Positions 1-9,431 of a stretch of DNA of 64,000 nt are shown in pieces. Below the pieces are notes generated by a model that made no database searches, was not told the DNA's origin, and saw only the letters and a program-made list of their open reading frames with translations. The stretch is from DATKAS01 sp963773315. GTDB taxonomy: Bacteria > Actinomycetota > Acidimicrobiia > Acidimicrobiales > DATKAS01. A program made the translations under genes and the position numbers. Every line of letters starts with the position of its first letter. The first letter of the stretch is position 1. The stretch covers positions 978,736 through 1,042,735 of the forward strand of contig CAVZAF010000002.1 of assembly GCA_963773315.1 (NCBI GenBank). The letters run 5' to 3'.

Positions 1-1
1 C

Positions 2-334
2 GTCGACCACGAGCACACGGAAGACGTGATCGCCGGATGTGTCGCCGTCGCGACGCGCAGAGCGTCGATGTTCCGGCGCGCACCGGTCATCCATGACCTC
101 GACATCGCGTTCACGGTGTGGGGCTACCTCGATCCGTCGGCCCCCGCCGACCTCATCGGCTTCCGCCGGCCGCTCTTCCAGTCGGTGTCGCTGCCCATCC
201 ACTACCTCGGCCAGCGCGCCATCGCGTCGCAGGTGCCCGAGCAGACGTTGCGGATGACGCCTCAGGCCGTGCGAGCCGCCTACCCCGCTCGCTGGTCCGA
301 GCTGATCGGCCTCGTGGCTTCGAACCAGCCGTAG
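2..334 (+). CDS. C-terminal part of an unrecognised protein
   Basis: The frame is open from the left edge and ends at a TAG at 332-334, so about 110 C-terminal residues are visible and the start lies outside the window. I do not recognise the family. The visible part has no long hydrophobic segment and contains HDLDIAFTVWGYLD near its middle. Its 3' end overlaps the 3' end of the convergent membrane-protein gene by about 55 bases, which is unusual, but both frames have typical high-GC third positions. The function is unknown. Confidence 0.45.
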   Translation, partial: VDHEHTEDVIAGCVAVATRRASMFRRAPVIHDLDIAFTVWGYLDPSAPADLIGFRRPLFQSVSLPIHYLGQRAIASQVPEQTLRMTPQAVRAAYPARWSELIGLVASNQP

Positions 335-1122
335 CCGCCGAGCACGCCGAGCGCGATCACCGCGACGAGGTAGATCCAACCGCTCGCGCGGTTCCAGTCG
401 ATGTCGTCGCGGAAGCGGATGAGGGAGTACAGCTCGAGGACGCCGAGCGCGAAGTTCGCGGCCATCGCGGGCTCGATGCGCTCCCAGTCGGCCTCCCACG
501 CGGCGTGTGCCGACGCGATGCCGATGCCGACGAGCCACGCCGCGACTGCTTGCGCGGTGAGCGTCGTCAGGGCCCACGGCCAGGACGATGCGACCGCGCT
601 CGGCCTGACGAACATGACCGCGCCGTAGACGATCAGCGCGGCGCCGACGACGACGCCGGCGACCCTGAACCACCCGGGTGTCGGACGGATCCGCGGGCCG
701 TCGATGCCTGGCTCGCGCGTCTGGCGCACCCACACGATGACCATGATGATCGGCACGATCGCGTAGACGAGGAGCCAGCCCCAGGTCACGATCGCGACGA
801 TCACGCCGGGGTCACCGAAGTGGAACTTCTCGAGGTTGTTCAGCGTCGCGATCAGCGTCAGCACCGTGAACGCGAAGACCGCCGGCACCGCGATGCGGGC
901 GTAGTCCCACGTGAGGCGGCGCGACGCCTCGAACTCGAGCAGGAAGCTCGCCCAGTAGGCCGACCCGAGGAACGCGGCCGTGAGCGGGGGTTGAATCGTC
1001 CAGGAGAAGTAGTCGGCCGTCTCGGCGGGCTTGAGCATCAGCGGGATGCCGACGGCGAGCACGAGCAGGCTCGCGACGACCAGGAGCCGTCTCATCGCGG
1101 GGATCAAGGGCCGGTCGACCAT
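280..1122 (-). CDS. Polytopic membrane protein of unknown function
   Basis: 280 residues with about seven or eight hydrophobic segments. The first is near residues 10-30, and others lie around 45-65, 80-100, 107-135, 155-175, 183-205 and 255-275. An N-terminal basic MRRLL at residue 10 (start 1095) is an alternative start. No catalytic motif is visible and I cannot name a family. It is divergent from the acyl-CoA dehydrogenase at 1171, with about 48 bases between the starts that would hold both promoters. It probably sits in the cytoplasmic membrane. The assignment as a membrane protein is secure; any function would be guesswork. Confidence 0.7.
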   Translation of the reverse strand: MVDRPLIPAMRRLLVVASLLVLAVGIPLMLKPAETADYFSWTIQPPLTAAFLGSAYWASFLLEFEASRRLTWDYARIAVPAVFAFTVLTLIATLNNLEKFHFGDPGVIVAIVTWGWLLVYAIVPIIMVIVWVRQTREPGIDGPRIRPTPGWFRVAGVVVGAALIVYGAVMFVRPSAVASSWPWALTTLTAQAVAAWLVGIGIASAHAAWEADWERIEPAMAANFALGVLELYSLIRFRDDIDWNRASGWIYLVAVIALGVLGGYGWFEATRPISSDQRAG

Positions 1123-1170
1123 CCGATGGTTCTATCCCAGAGCCGCGTTCGGTGGCGCGACACTTGGTGC

Positions 1171-2316
1171 ATGCAGCCCATCACGCTCACCGACGAGCAG
1201 CGCCAGTTCCGTGAGGTCATGCGGCAGTTCAGCGAGGACAAGATCGCGCCGCGGGCCGCGGAGACCGATCACCTCGCCCGATACGACTGGGACGCATTCC
1301 ACGCGCTGGTGTCGATGGAGCTGCCTGCGCTGGGCCTGCCGGTCGAGTACGGAGGCGCGGGGGCCGACCTGGTGACGCAGGCGATCGCGGCAGAGGAGCT
1401 CGCGCGGGTGTGCGCGTCGACGAGCCTGATGCTCCTGATCTCGAAGCTGTCGACGCTGCCCATCACCAACTTCGCGAGCGAGGAGCTGAAGCGCGAGTAC
1501 CTCCCACGCGTCGCGAGCGGCGAGTCGCAGGGTTCGTACTGCCTGTCCGAGGCCGATGCCGGCAGCGACGTCGCATCAATGACCACACGCGTGGTTCGCG
1601 ATGGCGACTCCTACGTCCTCACCGGCAACAAGGTGTGGATCACGAACGCAGGCATATCGGACATCTACGTGGTGTTCGCGAAGACCGATCCGAGCGCGGG
1701 CCATCGAGGCGTCTCGGCGTTCGTCGTCGAGAAGGAGTGGGGGATCCAGGTCACCAAGCTCGAAGAGAAGATGGGCATCAAGGGAAGCCCCACCGGTCAG
1801 CTCGTGTTCGACGAGGTCCGTGTGCCCGCGACGCACCTCATCGGGGCCGAGGGTGAGGGGTTCAAGATCGCGATGCACACGCTCGACAGGTCGCGGCCCA
1901 CGATCGGCGCGCAGGCCGTGGGCATCGCGCAGGGCGCCCTCGACTACGCCGTCGGGTACATGAAGGAGCGCAAGGCGTTCGGCCGGCCCATCGCCGAGCT
2001 GCAGGGCCTCCAATTCATGGTTGCCGACGCCGCCATGCGGATCGAGGCCGCGCGGGGGCTCGTGTACCAAGCGTGTGCGGTTGTCGACGAGGGTGACCCC
2101 CACGGCGAACTGTCAAAGCTGGGTGCGATGGCCAAGTGCTTCGCCGCGGATGTCGCGATGCAGGTGACCGTCGACGCTGTGCAGCTGCTCGGCGGTTACG
2201 GCTACACGCGTGACTTCCCCGTCGAGCGCATGATGCGCGACGCGAAGATCACGCAGATCTACGAGGGCACCAACCAGATCCAGCGCGTCGTCATTGCGAA
2301 GCGCTTGCTGGGCTGA
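1171..2316 (+). CDS. Acyl-CoA dehydrogenase
   Basis: 381 residues, the normal length for the short/medium-chain acyl-CoA dehydrogenase family, FAD enzymes that introduce the alpha-beta double bond in acyl-CoA. The N-terminal helical domain runs to about residue 115. The FAD-binding middle domain has LSEADAGSD (125-133) and VWITNAG (155-161). The C-terminal helical domain carries ERKAFGRPI (266-274), and the expected catalytic glutamate is E365 in IYEGTNQIQ. The frame stays open upstream of this ATG, but homology begins at MQPITLTDEQ, so 1171 is chosen. The 3' end overlaps the convergent kinase-like gene by 26 bases. The substrate cannot be read from sequence; branched-chain or short-chain acyl-CoA is typical. 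Confidence 0.93.
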   Translation: MQPITLTDEQRQFREVMRQFSEDKIAPRAAETDHLARYDWDAFHALVSMELPALGLPVEYGGAGADLVTQAIAAEELARVCASTSLMLLISKLSTLPITNFASEELKREYLPRVASGESQGSYCLSEADAGSDVASMTTRVVRDGDSYVLTGNKVWITNAGISDIYVVFAKTDPSAGHRGVSAFVVEKEWGIQVTKLEEKMGIKGSPTGQLVFDEVRVPATHLIGAEGEGFKIAMHTLDRSRPTIGAQAVGIAQGALDYAVGYMKERKAFGRPIAELQGLQFMVADAAMRIEAARGLVYQACAVVDEGDPHGELSKLGAMAKCFAADVAMQVTVDAVQLLGGYGYTRDFPVERMMRDAKITQIYEGTNQIQRVVIAKRLLG

Positions 2317-3720
2317 CTTCGCTGACTCGGAGGCGCAGGTCGTCGAGGAGGCCCTTCGACTCTTTCAGGCCGGTGCGGGTCGCACCGCTGAGGGCCCAAA
2401 GATGCAGTCGATCGAGCGCTGATGCGACGGCCTCCGTTCCCACACCTGCGTTGGCCAGCGCGACGGCCCGCTCCGGGCCGATCTTCAGCGACGACGAGGA
2501 GATGAACTCCGCGATGTCGTTGGCGAGCAGCAGGTCCGAGGCGGCGAGCTCGCTGAACCCGAAGTCGATCATCCACACCTCGCCGTCAGCCCCGAGGAAG
2601 ATGTTCGCGAGGCGCATGTCGCGATGTGCGATGCGGTGCTTTCGCATGAGCGTGACCTGACTCCACACCGCGCCGAGCACCCCGTCGGTCATGTCGGCAG
2701 GGTCCACGCCATCGAGTGATTTGCCCTCGACGGCTTCGTACGCGAGGACGAACGAATTCGGTTCGCACGACGCGAACGCGACGAGCCGCGGCGTGTGTAT
2801 CCCGAGGTCGCGCGCAGCCAACGCAACCATCGCCTCGTGCTCGACCGCGCGACGCAGAGAAGAGAACGGCCTCTCGTCGCCGAGGTCGCGGCGGTCGATC
2901 ATGCGGTAGATCCGGAAGAGGAGGTCGGCGCTGCGCTGGTCTTCACCCAGCGCCTTCACGAAGAGAGGCTGTCCGTCGGTCGACTTCCCGAAGTACGGCG
3001 TCGAGCCCCGGGCATCGACGCTCGCCTGCTTGAGCTCGGCGAGCGGCATGCCGACCGCGGCCAAGCCATCTGCGATCGCCTGTCCGGTCGGCCGCCTCGC
3101 TGGGGCGCCGAGGAACACCAGCGCCATGGCGCCTGCAAGCCAACCGCACGCGAGCGTGCGCAATGCGTCGAACGAGACTGCGGTGGTCATGAGGTAGACG
3201 ACGCCCACCGCGATCGTGACGATCCAGCCGAAGCGTCGCGCTCGCCGGCTGAGCCACGGCGCCGCCGCAGTGAGGGCGGCCGCGAGGCCGCCGAGTACGC
3301 CGATCGTCGCCCATCCCGAGGCCGTCAACGGGCCCAGATCGTCGAGGTTCACCACGGGACCCGCCGAGCCGGGTGTCACCGACCTCGAGGATCGCGAACA
3401 GTCCCCACGCGATCACGATCGCGAGGACGACCGTGCCGATGAGGCGTATTCCACCGTCGCGGGCGAGCGTGACGACGCCGAGGACGATCGAGCGCGATCG
3501 CGGCGATGCGGGTGCCGATCACGAAGGCGTCGAGGATCCATGTGGGCATCGCGCCCAGACCGCTGAGGAGGTCGTGCACGAACTTCACGAGCGTGTTGCC
3601 GGCGAGCCAGTCGAGCAGCATCAGCCCGAGCAGCACGAAGAAGGCGACGATGAGGCGCAGAACGTCGGATGGCGACCGCTCGATCCCGTTGCCGGGCGCG
3701 GCCTCGATCACCTGGGTCAT
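2291..3720 (-). CDS. Membrane-anchored protein kinase-like protein (two frameshifts)
   Basis: The reconstructed protein begins MTQVIEAAPG at 3720. It has several N-terminal membrane segments and then a cytoplasmic kinase-like domain. That domain has the catalytic-loop motif HRDMRLANIFLG and the metal-binding DFG in WMIDFGFSE, as in RIO/ABC1-type and aminoglycoside-phosphotransferase-like kinases. The frame breaks twice. At 3486-3495 an extra C turns GCGCTGATC into GCGCTCGATC on the coding strand; a second break lies near 3375-3380. After correction the hydrophobic region continues as VLGVVTLARDGG and then LFAILEVG. I infer indel errors, not a true pseudogene, because conservation continues on both sides. 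The substrate is unknown. Confidence 0.7.
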
Positions 3721-3828
3721 CGACGAGGGAGCGTACGCACGACAGGTCGGCAACCACGCGATGCACAGATCTCGGTGGCTCCGCTCCGACCGACTAAGCA
3801 ATTGACCCTTCCGCAACGGAGGTCTTCC

Positions 3829-4600
3829 ATGCCCGTCCCGCCGCCCAGCCTCAACTCCGAGCAGCTCGTCGAGCTCCTGGCGCTGCTCAAGAAGGTCGAC
3901 ACCGTCGAGCTGAAGCTCACCGTGCCGGCCGACGCGGGGCGCCGGACCATGGACAGCCTGGGCATCGATCCCCTCGAGGCGCAGATCCGTCAAGTCGTGT
4001 TCTTCGACACTCCCGATCTCACGCTCGACAAGGCGGGGGTCGTGGTGCGAGCGCGGCGAGTGCAGGTCGGCCTCGACGACGCGACGGTCAAGCTGCGGCC
4101 CATCCAGCCCGACGAGCTGCCGGCCGAGCTGCGGAAGAACCCGAGCTTCGGGGTCGAGGTCGACGCCATCCCCGGCGGCTTCGTCTGCTCAGGATCGATG
4201 AAGGCAGCGGGTCCGCTCGGCGTGCGCGACGTCCTGCACGGCGACAAGCCGATCAAGAAGCTGTTCACGAAGGAGCAGCGCCAGTTCTACGCACGAGCAC
4301 GCGCCGGAGGGTCTCGACATCAACGACCTGTCGATCCTCGGGCCCATCAACGTCTTCAAGCTCAAGTGGAAGCCCGTGGACTTCCCCCGCAAGGTCGTCG
4401 GCGAGCTGTGGAATTACCCCGACGGGTCGCGCATCCTCGAGCTGTCGACGAAGTGCCTGCCCGCCGACGCCTTCCAAGCGGCGGCCGAGGGCCGCGCCTT
4501 CCTCGGCTCGAAGGGAATCGAGACCGGCGGCGAGCAGACCACCAAGACCCGCACCGCGCTCGAGTTCTTCGCGAACGAGCTCAAGTCACTGGGTCAATAG
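3829..4600 (+). CDS. CYTH-like domain protein (one frameshift)
   Basis: Starts at ATG 3829 behind a good ribosome site (GGAGG, 3818-3822). The N-terminal part contains VELKLTVPA and later DDATVKLRPIQP, a pattern that resembles CYTH/triphosphate-tunnel proteins, where an ExExK-like strand and further charged strands bind polyphosphate substrates. The frame is lost near 4294, where GCCGAG reads GCACGAG (one extra base). It resumes as HAPEGLDINDLS and runs to the stop at 4598-4600. The corrected length is about 256 residues. The family call is tentative because the first motif is only partly conserved. The 3' end overlaps the amidase remnant. Confidence 0.6.
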
Positions 4601-4980
4601 GCGTCGCGAGGCCGAGCGCAGCCTCGACGGCTTCGGCCGCGTCGAGCGTCTTGTCGTCGGCAAAGCGGTCGCCCGTCAAGAGCACGCCGACTGGCACGCC
4701 CTCGACCAAGCCGGCGGGCACACACGCCGACGGCAAGCCGCTTCACGGTGAGAGGCACGCCGTGAAGGGGGCCGAGCGTGTCGCCCGACGCGAGCGCCGC
4801 GTCCGCTGCCTTCGCGCCGGCGCGCGCTTCGTCAGCGAGGACCCTCGTGATCGCGTTGAGATGAGGGTTGACTTGCTCGATGCGGGCGAGGTGCGCGTCG
4901 ATCACCTCGACGGACGACACCTCCTTGCCCGCGATCATCGCCGCCAGCTCGGATCCGGACTGCTGCCACAGCTCGGTCAT
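4581..4980 (-). pseudogene. Amidase-signature protein with the middle missing
   Basis: The first 80 or so residues are a typical amidase N terminus: MTELWQQSGSELAAMI, then GPLHGVPLTVK. The next bases, in another frame, encode a typical amidase C terminus: LPSACVPAGLVEGVPVG, then LTGDRFADDKTLDAAEA, ending at TGA 4581-4583. Amidase-signature enzymes are usually 450-490 residues and this locus has about 130, so roughly 1 kb is absent. The missing part holds the whole catalytic core with the Ser-cisSer-Lys triad. The join lies near 4741-4746. It is either a real internal deletion or an assembly collapse; no active enzyme can be made from it. Confidence 0.8.
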
Positions 4981-5004
4981 CGCGGCAGCGTAGGTTCCGC
5001 CTGG

Positions 5005-6600
5005 CTACGCGACCACTGCGACGCCCGAGATCGGCACGACCGGCGGGTGGGCGCCGAGCGACCCGACGAACGCGAGGTTGCTGAAGGTGAAGATGCCGCC
5101 GTCAGAGCCGACCATCAGGTAGCCGTTGCCGTAGCGCACCATCCCGACGACTGGCTTGTTCAACGGCGTGCCACCCATCGACCCCAGGAATGGCGCGTCG
5201 CCGAAGGTGAAGATGCCGCCGTCGGACGCCACGAGCCAGTACCCGGAACCGGTTGCCGTCGGCACCAGGCCGTGCACCGGCTGATTGAGCCTCTTGCCTC
5301 CCATCGAGCCGCGGAAAACCGCGTCGCCGAAGGTGAAGATGCCGCCATCTGACGCGACCATGTAGTAGCCCTGGCCGCTCGGCGTGACGATGCCGCCGAG
5401 CACCGGCCCGTTGAGGGCCGTGGCGGTCATGTCACCGGCGCTGGGCGCGTCGCCGAACGGGACCGCACGGCCCTTCGTGGTGAAGACGATGTAGCCCTTG
5501 CCTGTGGGAGTCGCCGCGAGGCCAGTCACCAGCTCACCAGGGATGAGCAGGCCCGCGGTGACCGAGCCGAGCGCCGGTGCGGTGCCGAACGGGAACACCT
5601 GACCCGTCGACGTCACGGTCCAGTAGCCCTTGTTGTCGGGCGTCGGCGCGATGCCGACCGCGGAGCCGCTGATGTGACCGCTCGCGTCACCGAGCCCCGG
5701 CGCGGAGCCGAACGGGTACACCTTGGCGTCGGCGCCGAGCATCCAGTAGCCGGCGCCGGTCGCGCTCGGCGGAGTTATGGGAGGAGGCGGCGGGGGAGGC
5801 GTGGGAGGCGGTGCGGCCCCGATCACGCCCTGTATGAACTGCAGGTTCGCGGAGACCTGCGCGAATCCGCCCGGCGTCCCATTGCACGGGTTGCTTCCGT
5901 AGCTCACCACCCCCGCGAGACGAACCACGCCCTGCTTGTCGGCCACGAAGAGCGGGCCGCCACTGTCGCCCGTGCACGGGCCGATGGCGCTGTTGCCCGC
6001 GGAGATCTGGTTGTCGCCCAGGAACGTCGCGATGACCGCTGAGCACTGCGTGTCGTTCAGCACCGGAACCGTTCCCTCTTGGCGGTCGAGCGGGTCGTCA
6101 CCGCCGATCGGGTTCGTGGCACCCCATCCGACGAGGAGCCCGGTCGTCGTCGCAGCGTCGTAGGCCGGTTCGACCCCGGTCGACATCAGGGATGCGGGTG
6201 GGACTGTCGTCGCGGAGGCGAGGTTCAGCAGCGCGAGGTCGTTGCGTCGCGCTGGCCGATCGAATGCGGGATGGATCACGATGCTCGCGACGGGGATCTC
6301 GACGCGGGAGGCCGACTTCCAGTTCGTGGTCCCCAGGATGACGTGGATGGTCCCGGGCGAGGAGGTGTAGCTCACCGCGCAGTGGGCCGCGGTGAGGATC
6401 CACTGTGGCGCGACGACGGTGCCCCCGCAGTACTGGATCTCGAACCGTGAGTCGACCAGCGCGACGGTCGCCGGAGCCGACCCGGGGGGCGAAGGCGACC
6501 CACCGATGATCGCTCCTGCGCTCGTCGGCGCGACGAGGTTCGTCGCGGTGACGATGATGGCGAGCAGGAGCGCGACGGACAGACCTCGGCGGCGCGACAT
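5005..6600 (-). CDS. Secreted trypsin-like serine protease with C-terminal propeller-like repeats
   Basis: With the start at 6600 the protein is 531 residues. It has a signal peptide (MSRRRGLSVALLLAIIV, with alanine-rich cleavage near residue 30). The S1 protease domain begins IIGGSPS with triad H73 (TAAHC), D121 (NDLALL) and S213 (GDSGGP). A proline-rich linker follows, then six repeats of about 40-44 residues of the form GYW-V-SDGGIFTFGDA-F-GSMGG. The repeats probably form a beta-propeller used for binding outside the cell. Upstream in-frame starts at 6642 and 6684 exist; 6600 is preferred because it gives a clean signal peptide. A second protease gene lies just upstream on the same strand, so the two are probably a tandem duplication. 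Confidence 0.9.
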   Translation of the reverse strand: MSRRRGLSVALLLAIIVTATNLVAPTSAGAIIGGSPSPPGSAPATVALVDSRFEIQYCGGTVVAPQWILTAAHCAVSYTSSPGTIHVILGTTNWKSASRVEIPVASIVIHPAFDRPARRNDLALLNLASATTVPPASLMSTGVEPAYDAATTTGLLVGWGATNPIGGDDPLDRQEGTVPVLNDTQCSAVIATFLGDNQISAGNSAIGPCTGDSGGPLFVADKQGVVRLAGVVSYGSNPCNGTPGGFAQVSANLQFIQGVIGAAPPPTPPPPPPPITPPSATGAGYWMLGADAKVYPFGSAPGLGDASGHISGSAVGIAPTPDNKGYWTVTSTGQVFPFGTAPALGSVTAGLLIPGELVTGLAATPTGKGYIVFTTKGRAVPFGDAPSAGDMTATALNGPVLGGIVTPSGQGYYMVASDGGIFTFGDAVFRGSMGGKRLNQPVHGLVPTATGSGYWLVASDGGIFTFGDAPFLGSMGGTPLNKPVVGMVRYGNGYLMVGSDGGIFTFSNLAFVGSLGAHPPVVPISGVAVVA

Positions 6601-6647
6601 GGCTGACAATGGTGCCAGGGCTGGCGCCGAAGTTGGATTCATGCCGA

Positions 6648-7460
6648 TCAGGGCGGGGGCGCAGCGATGACGCTCTGGATCCATCCCAAGTTGGCCGAGA
6701 CCTGCACGAAGCCACCCGGGAACAGGTTGCAGGGGTCGCTGCCGTAGCTGATCACTCCTGCAACTCGGGTCGTCCCCTTCGTATCGACGACGTACAGCGG
6801 CCCGCCGCTGTCACCGATGCACGGTCCGACCGCCGGTGTTCCTGCACAGATCTGGCCCGCAGGTCGGAACGTCGAGATCGTTGCGCTGCACTGTTCGTCG
6901 CTCAGGACCGGGACGGTCGCGATGCGCAGCTTGACGCTGTCGGTCGTGCCCGCCGGGTCGACCGTGCCCCAGCCGGCGATCGTCCCCATGGTCGTGGTGC
7001 CGTCGTAGTGCGGCTCGACGTCGGCGCTCATCAGCGCAGCGACGGGCGCGTTCGCGAGCGGCGCGATCTGGAGGAGCGCCAGGTCGGGGCGGTGTTCGGG
7101 GCCATCGACAGGAGGGCTGTACACCACGCGCTGCACGCCGACCTCCTGCCCACCCGCCGCGAGCAGGTCTTCGCGACCCGAGACGACGTGGAGGACAGTC
7201 GGCTCGAACGTGTAGCCGAGCACGCAGTGCGCTGCTGTCAGCACCCACTGGGGCGCGACGACGATCCCACCGCAGAACTGGAAGTGAAGGACGGGATCGA
7301 CGATCGCGACGATCGACGGCGCCGCCCCCGGAGGGGCGTCGGCACCGCCCACGATCGCGGCGGCGGGCTCGGGCGTGACGGGGCCGATCAGCGCGACGAC
7401 GATCGCAAGGGTCGCGGCGCAGATGGCGGCGCAGGTGGCGGCGGTGCGCCGGCGAGCCAT
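6648..7460 (-). CDS. Secreted trypsin-like serine protease
   Basis: 270 residues with an N-terminal signal peptide (MARRRTAATC, hydrophobic to about 28, cleavage in PEPAAA). The S1 domain starts at IVGGADA. The triad is complete: H78 in TAAHC, D126 in PDLALL and S218 in GDSGGP. It is a paralogue of the following gene at 5005-6600 but lacks the repeat domain. The two are 47 bases apart on the same strand and are probably co-transcribed. The protein is expected to be exported and activated by cleavage before IVGG. Its upstream region is shared with the plus-strand suf promoter. Confidence 0.9.
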   Translation of the reverse strand: MARRRTAATCAAICAATLAIVVALIGPVTPEPAAAIVGGADAPPGAAPSIVAIVDPVLHFQFCGGIVVAPQWVLTAAHCVLGYTFEPTVLHVVSGREDLLAAGGQEVGVQRVVYSPPVDGPEHRPDLALLQIAPLANAPVAALMSADVEPHYDGTTTMGTIAGWGTVDPAGTTDSVKLRIATVPVLSDEQCSATISTFRPAGQICAGTPAVGPCIGDSGGPLYVVDTKGTTRVAGVISYGSDPCNLFPGGFVQVSANLGWIQSVIAAPPP

Positions 7461-7497
7461 GAGATTGATCTTGCCAGCAGGTGGCCCAGCCGGGAAG

Positions 7498-7520
7498 AAT
7501 TGTTACTATCTAGGTAGTGC
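7498..7520 (+). promoter_or_regulatory. Probable suf promoter and operator
   Basis: An AT-rich island in very GC-rich DNA, 50-70 bases before the sufB start. It contains a -10-like TACTAT (7504-7509) and a 14-base near-palindrome ACTATCTAGGTAGT (7505-7518) in which six of seven pairs match. The overlap of a dyad with the -10 box is what a repressor such as the SUF regulator SufR would need. No regulator gene is seen nearby, so the identity of the binding protein is a guess. Confidence 0.45.
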
Positions 7521-7569
7521 TATTTCCTGATCGGCTTCTTCAACGGCTTCTTGATCGGAGTGAGCCCTC

Positions 7570-8977
7570 ATGGCCGTGACCGACCTCGACCTGGGCCGCT
7601 ACAAGCTCGGCTGGTCCGACGACGAGGAGTACGTCTTCCGGCCCGAGAAGGGCCTCAACGCCGACGTCGTCGACGACATGTCGTGGTGGAAGGGCGAGCC
7701 GGAGTGGATGCGCGAAGATCCGCCTGCAAGGCGCTGCGCACCTTCGAGCGCAAGCCGATGGCGCCGTGGTTCGCGGTCAACATGCCCGACATCGACTTCC
7801 ACGACATCTACTACTACATCAAGCCCACGCGAGGGGCAGGTCGACGAGTGGGACGAGCTGCCCGAGCAGATGAAGGCCACCTACGAGAAGCTCGGCATCC
7901 CCGAGGCCGAGCGCAAGTACCTCGCCGGCGTCACCGCTCAGTACGAAAGCGAAGTCGTCTACCACCGCAACCGGGACGAGCTGGCGGCCCAGGGGATCCT
8001 GTTCTGCGACATGGACACGGCGCTGCGGGAGTACCCCGACCTCGTCAAGCGCTACTTCGGCACGGTGATCCCGCCGGGCGACAACAAGTTCGCGGCGCTG
8101 AACTCGGCGGTGTGGTCGGGCGGCTCGTTCATCTACGTGCCGCCGGGCGTCGAGTGCGAGATGCCGCTGCAGGCCTACTTCCGCATCAACAGCGAGAACG
8201 CCGGGCAGTTCGAGCGCACGCTGATCATCGCCGACGAGGGCTCGAAGGTGCACTACATCGAGGGCTGCTCGGCGCCGGTGTACACGAGCGACTCGCTGCA
8301 CTCGGCCGTCGTCGAGATCGTCGTGAAGCCCGAGCGCCCGCGTGACCTACACGACGATCCAGAACTGGTCGCCCGAACGTCTACAACCTGGTCACCAAGC
8401 GGGCCCGGGTCGAGACCGAGGGCCACATGGAGTGGATCGACGGCAACATCGGCTAGCCGCTCACGATGAAGTACCCGTCGGTGTACCTGGTCGGCCCCAA
8501 GGCCACCGGTGAGGTGCTGTCGGTCGCCTACGCCGGCGCGGGCCAGCACCAGGACGCCGGCGCCAAGATGGTCCACGCCGCGCCCGAGACGACGTCGAAG
8601 ATCGTGTCGAAGTCGATCTCCAAGGACGGCGGCATCACCACCTACCGCGGGCTCGTCCGGGTCGACGAGGGCGCCTACGGCTGCAAGAGCCACGTCCAGT
8701 GCGACGCGCTCGATCCTCGACGAGGAGTCCGTGAGCCGCACGCTGCCCGTACATGGAGGTCGGCGAGCGCGACGCCGAGATCGGCCACGAGGCCACCGTG
8801 TCGAAGGTCGCCGACGAGCAGCTCTTCTACCTCATGAGCCGTGGCCTCTCGCAGGAGCAGGCGATGGGCATGATCGTGAACGGCTTCATCGAGCCGGTCA
8901 CCCGCACGCTCCCGATGGAGTACGCGGTCGAGTGGAGCCGCCTCATCGAGCTGCAGATGGACGGCAGCGTCGGTTAA
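7570..8977 (+). CDS. sufB: Fe-S cluster assembly protein SufB (seven insertions and one stop)
   Basis: The scaffold subunit of the SufBCD complex, which builds Fe-S clusters in the cytoplasm. It reads MAVTDLDLGRYKLGWSD at the start and contains FIYVPPGVECEMPLQAY and ISKDGGITTYRGLV, ending GFIEPVTRTLPMEYAVEW before TAA 8975-8977. One extra base is inferred at about 7711, 7726, 7829, 8337, 8372, 8711 and 8748. Removing them restores one frame of about 466 residues, the usual SufB length. A TAG at 8454-8456 replaces the expected serine codon (TCG) in DGNIGS. The indels look like sequence errors, not decay, because every segment is well conserved. Confidence 0.9.
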
Positions 8978-9431
8978 CCGTCTTCGCCGTCGGCGGTCTC
9001 GCGAGGGGCATCGGCCGCGTCGGTCTCGTTGAGCGCTTCGAGGCGCTTCTGCACGCGGGACTGCACGTCGTCGGGCGCGGCATCGACCTCTCGGAGCAGA
9101 GGCTCGGTCCTCACGGTCGTCGTCGCCCTTCTTCCCGGCCAACGTCGCGACCACCAGCCAGCACGCGATGAAGCCGAACACGATGATGACGAGGCCGACG
9201 AACAGGCCGGCGATGACCGCGACGAGGAAGCCGATCCACGCGATCGCGATCGAGCGCGATCGTGACGGCCCGCTTGGCCGCAGGCGAAACCCCGGCGAGC
9301 AGCCGTTCGAGCACGAGGAAAAGGTACCCGACCGCGACCGCCGCCAACTCGGGAGGCTGCAGTCGAAGTGATGTCTGTCCGGCTCGCGACGGCTGGCAAA
9401 CTTCCGTCGTGCCGATGCGGGAGGAGTGCAA
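8974..9431 (-). CDS. Small membrane protein of unknown function (two frameshifts)
   Basis: After removing two extra bases, at about 9251 and 9117, this reads as about 151 residues. It has a hydrophobic stretch near the N terminus (ELAAVAVGYLFLVLERLL), a strong two-segment membrane region (SIAIAWIGFLVAVIAGLF, then GLVIIVFGFIACWLV), and an acidic, hydrophilic tail ending in EDG. The break at 9248-9257 is again CTGATC read as CTCGATC. The start is uncertain. ATG 9431 is the longest choice and overlaps the start of the divergent Cys-rich gene. The stop overlaps the sufB stop. I do not recognise the family. Confidence 0.55.

Noticed and set aside
118..1170. A long plus-strand frame upstream of the acyl-CoA dehydrogenase, open from 118
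   Set aside because: Low-complexity Arg/Asp-rich translation antisense to a clear membrane protein; acyl-CoA dehydrogenase homology starts only at 1171. Shadow frame.
5080..5346. Regular repeats of 120-126 bases that could be a CRISPR
   Set aside because: They are in-frame protein repeats of the protease gene, with no spacers of CRISPR type.
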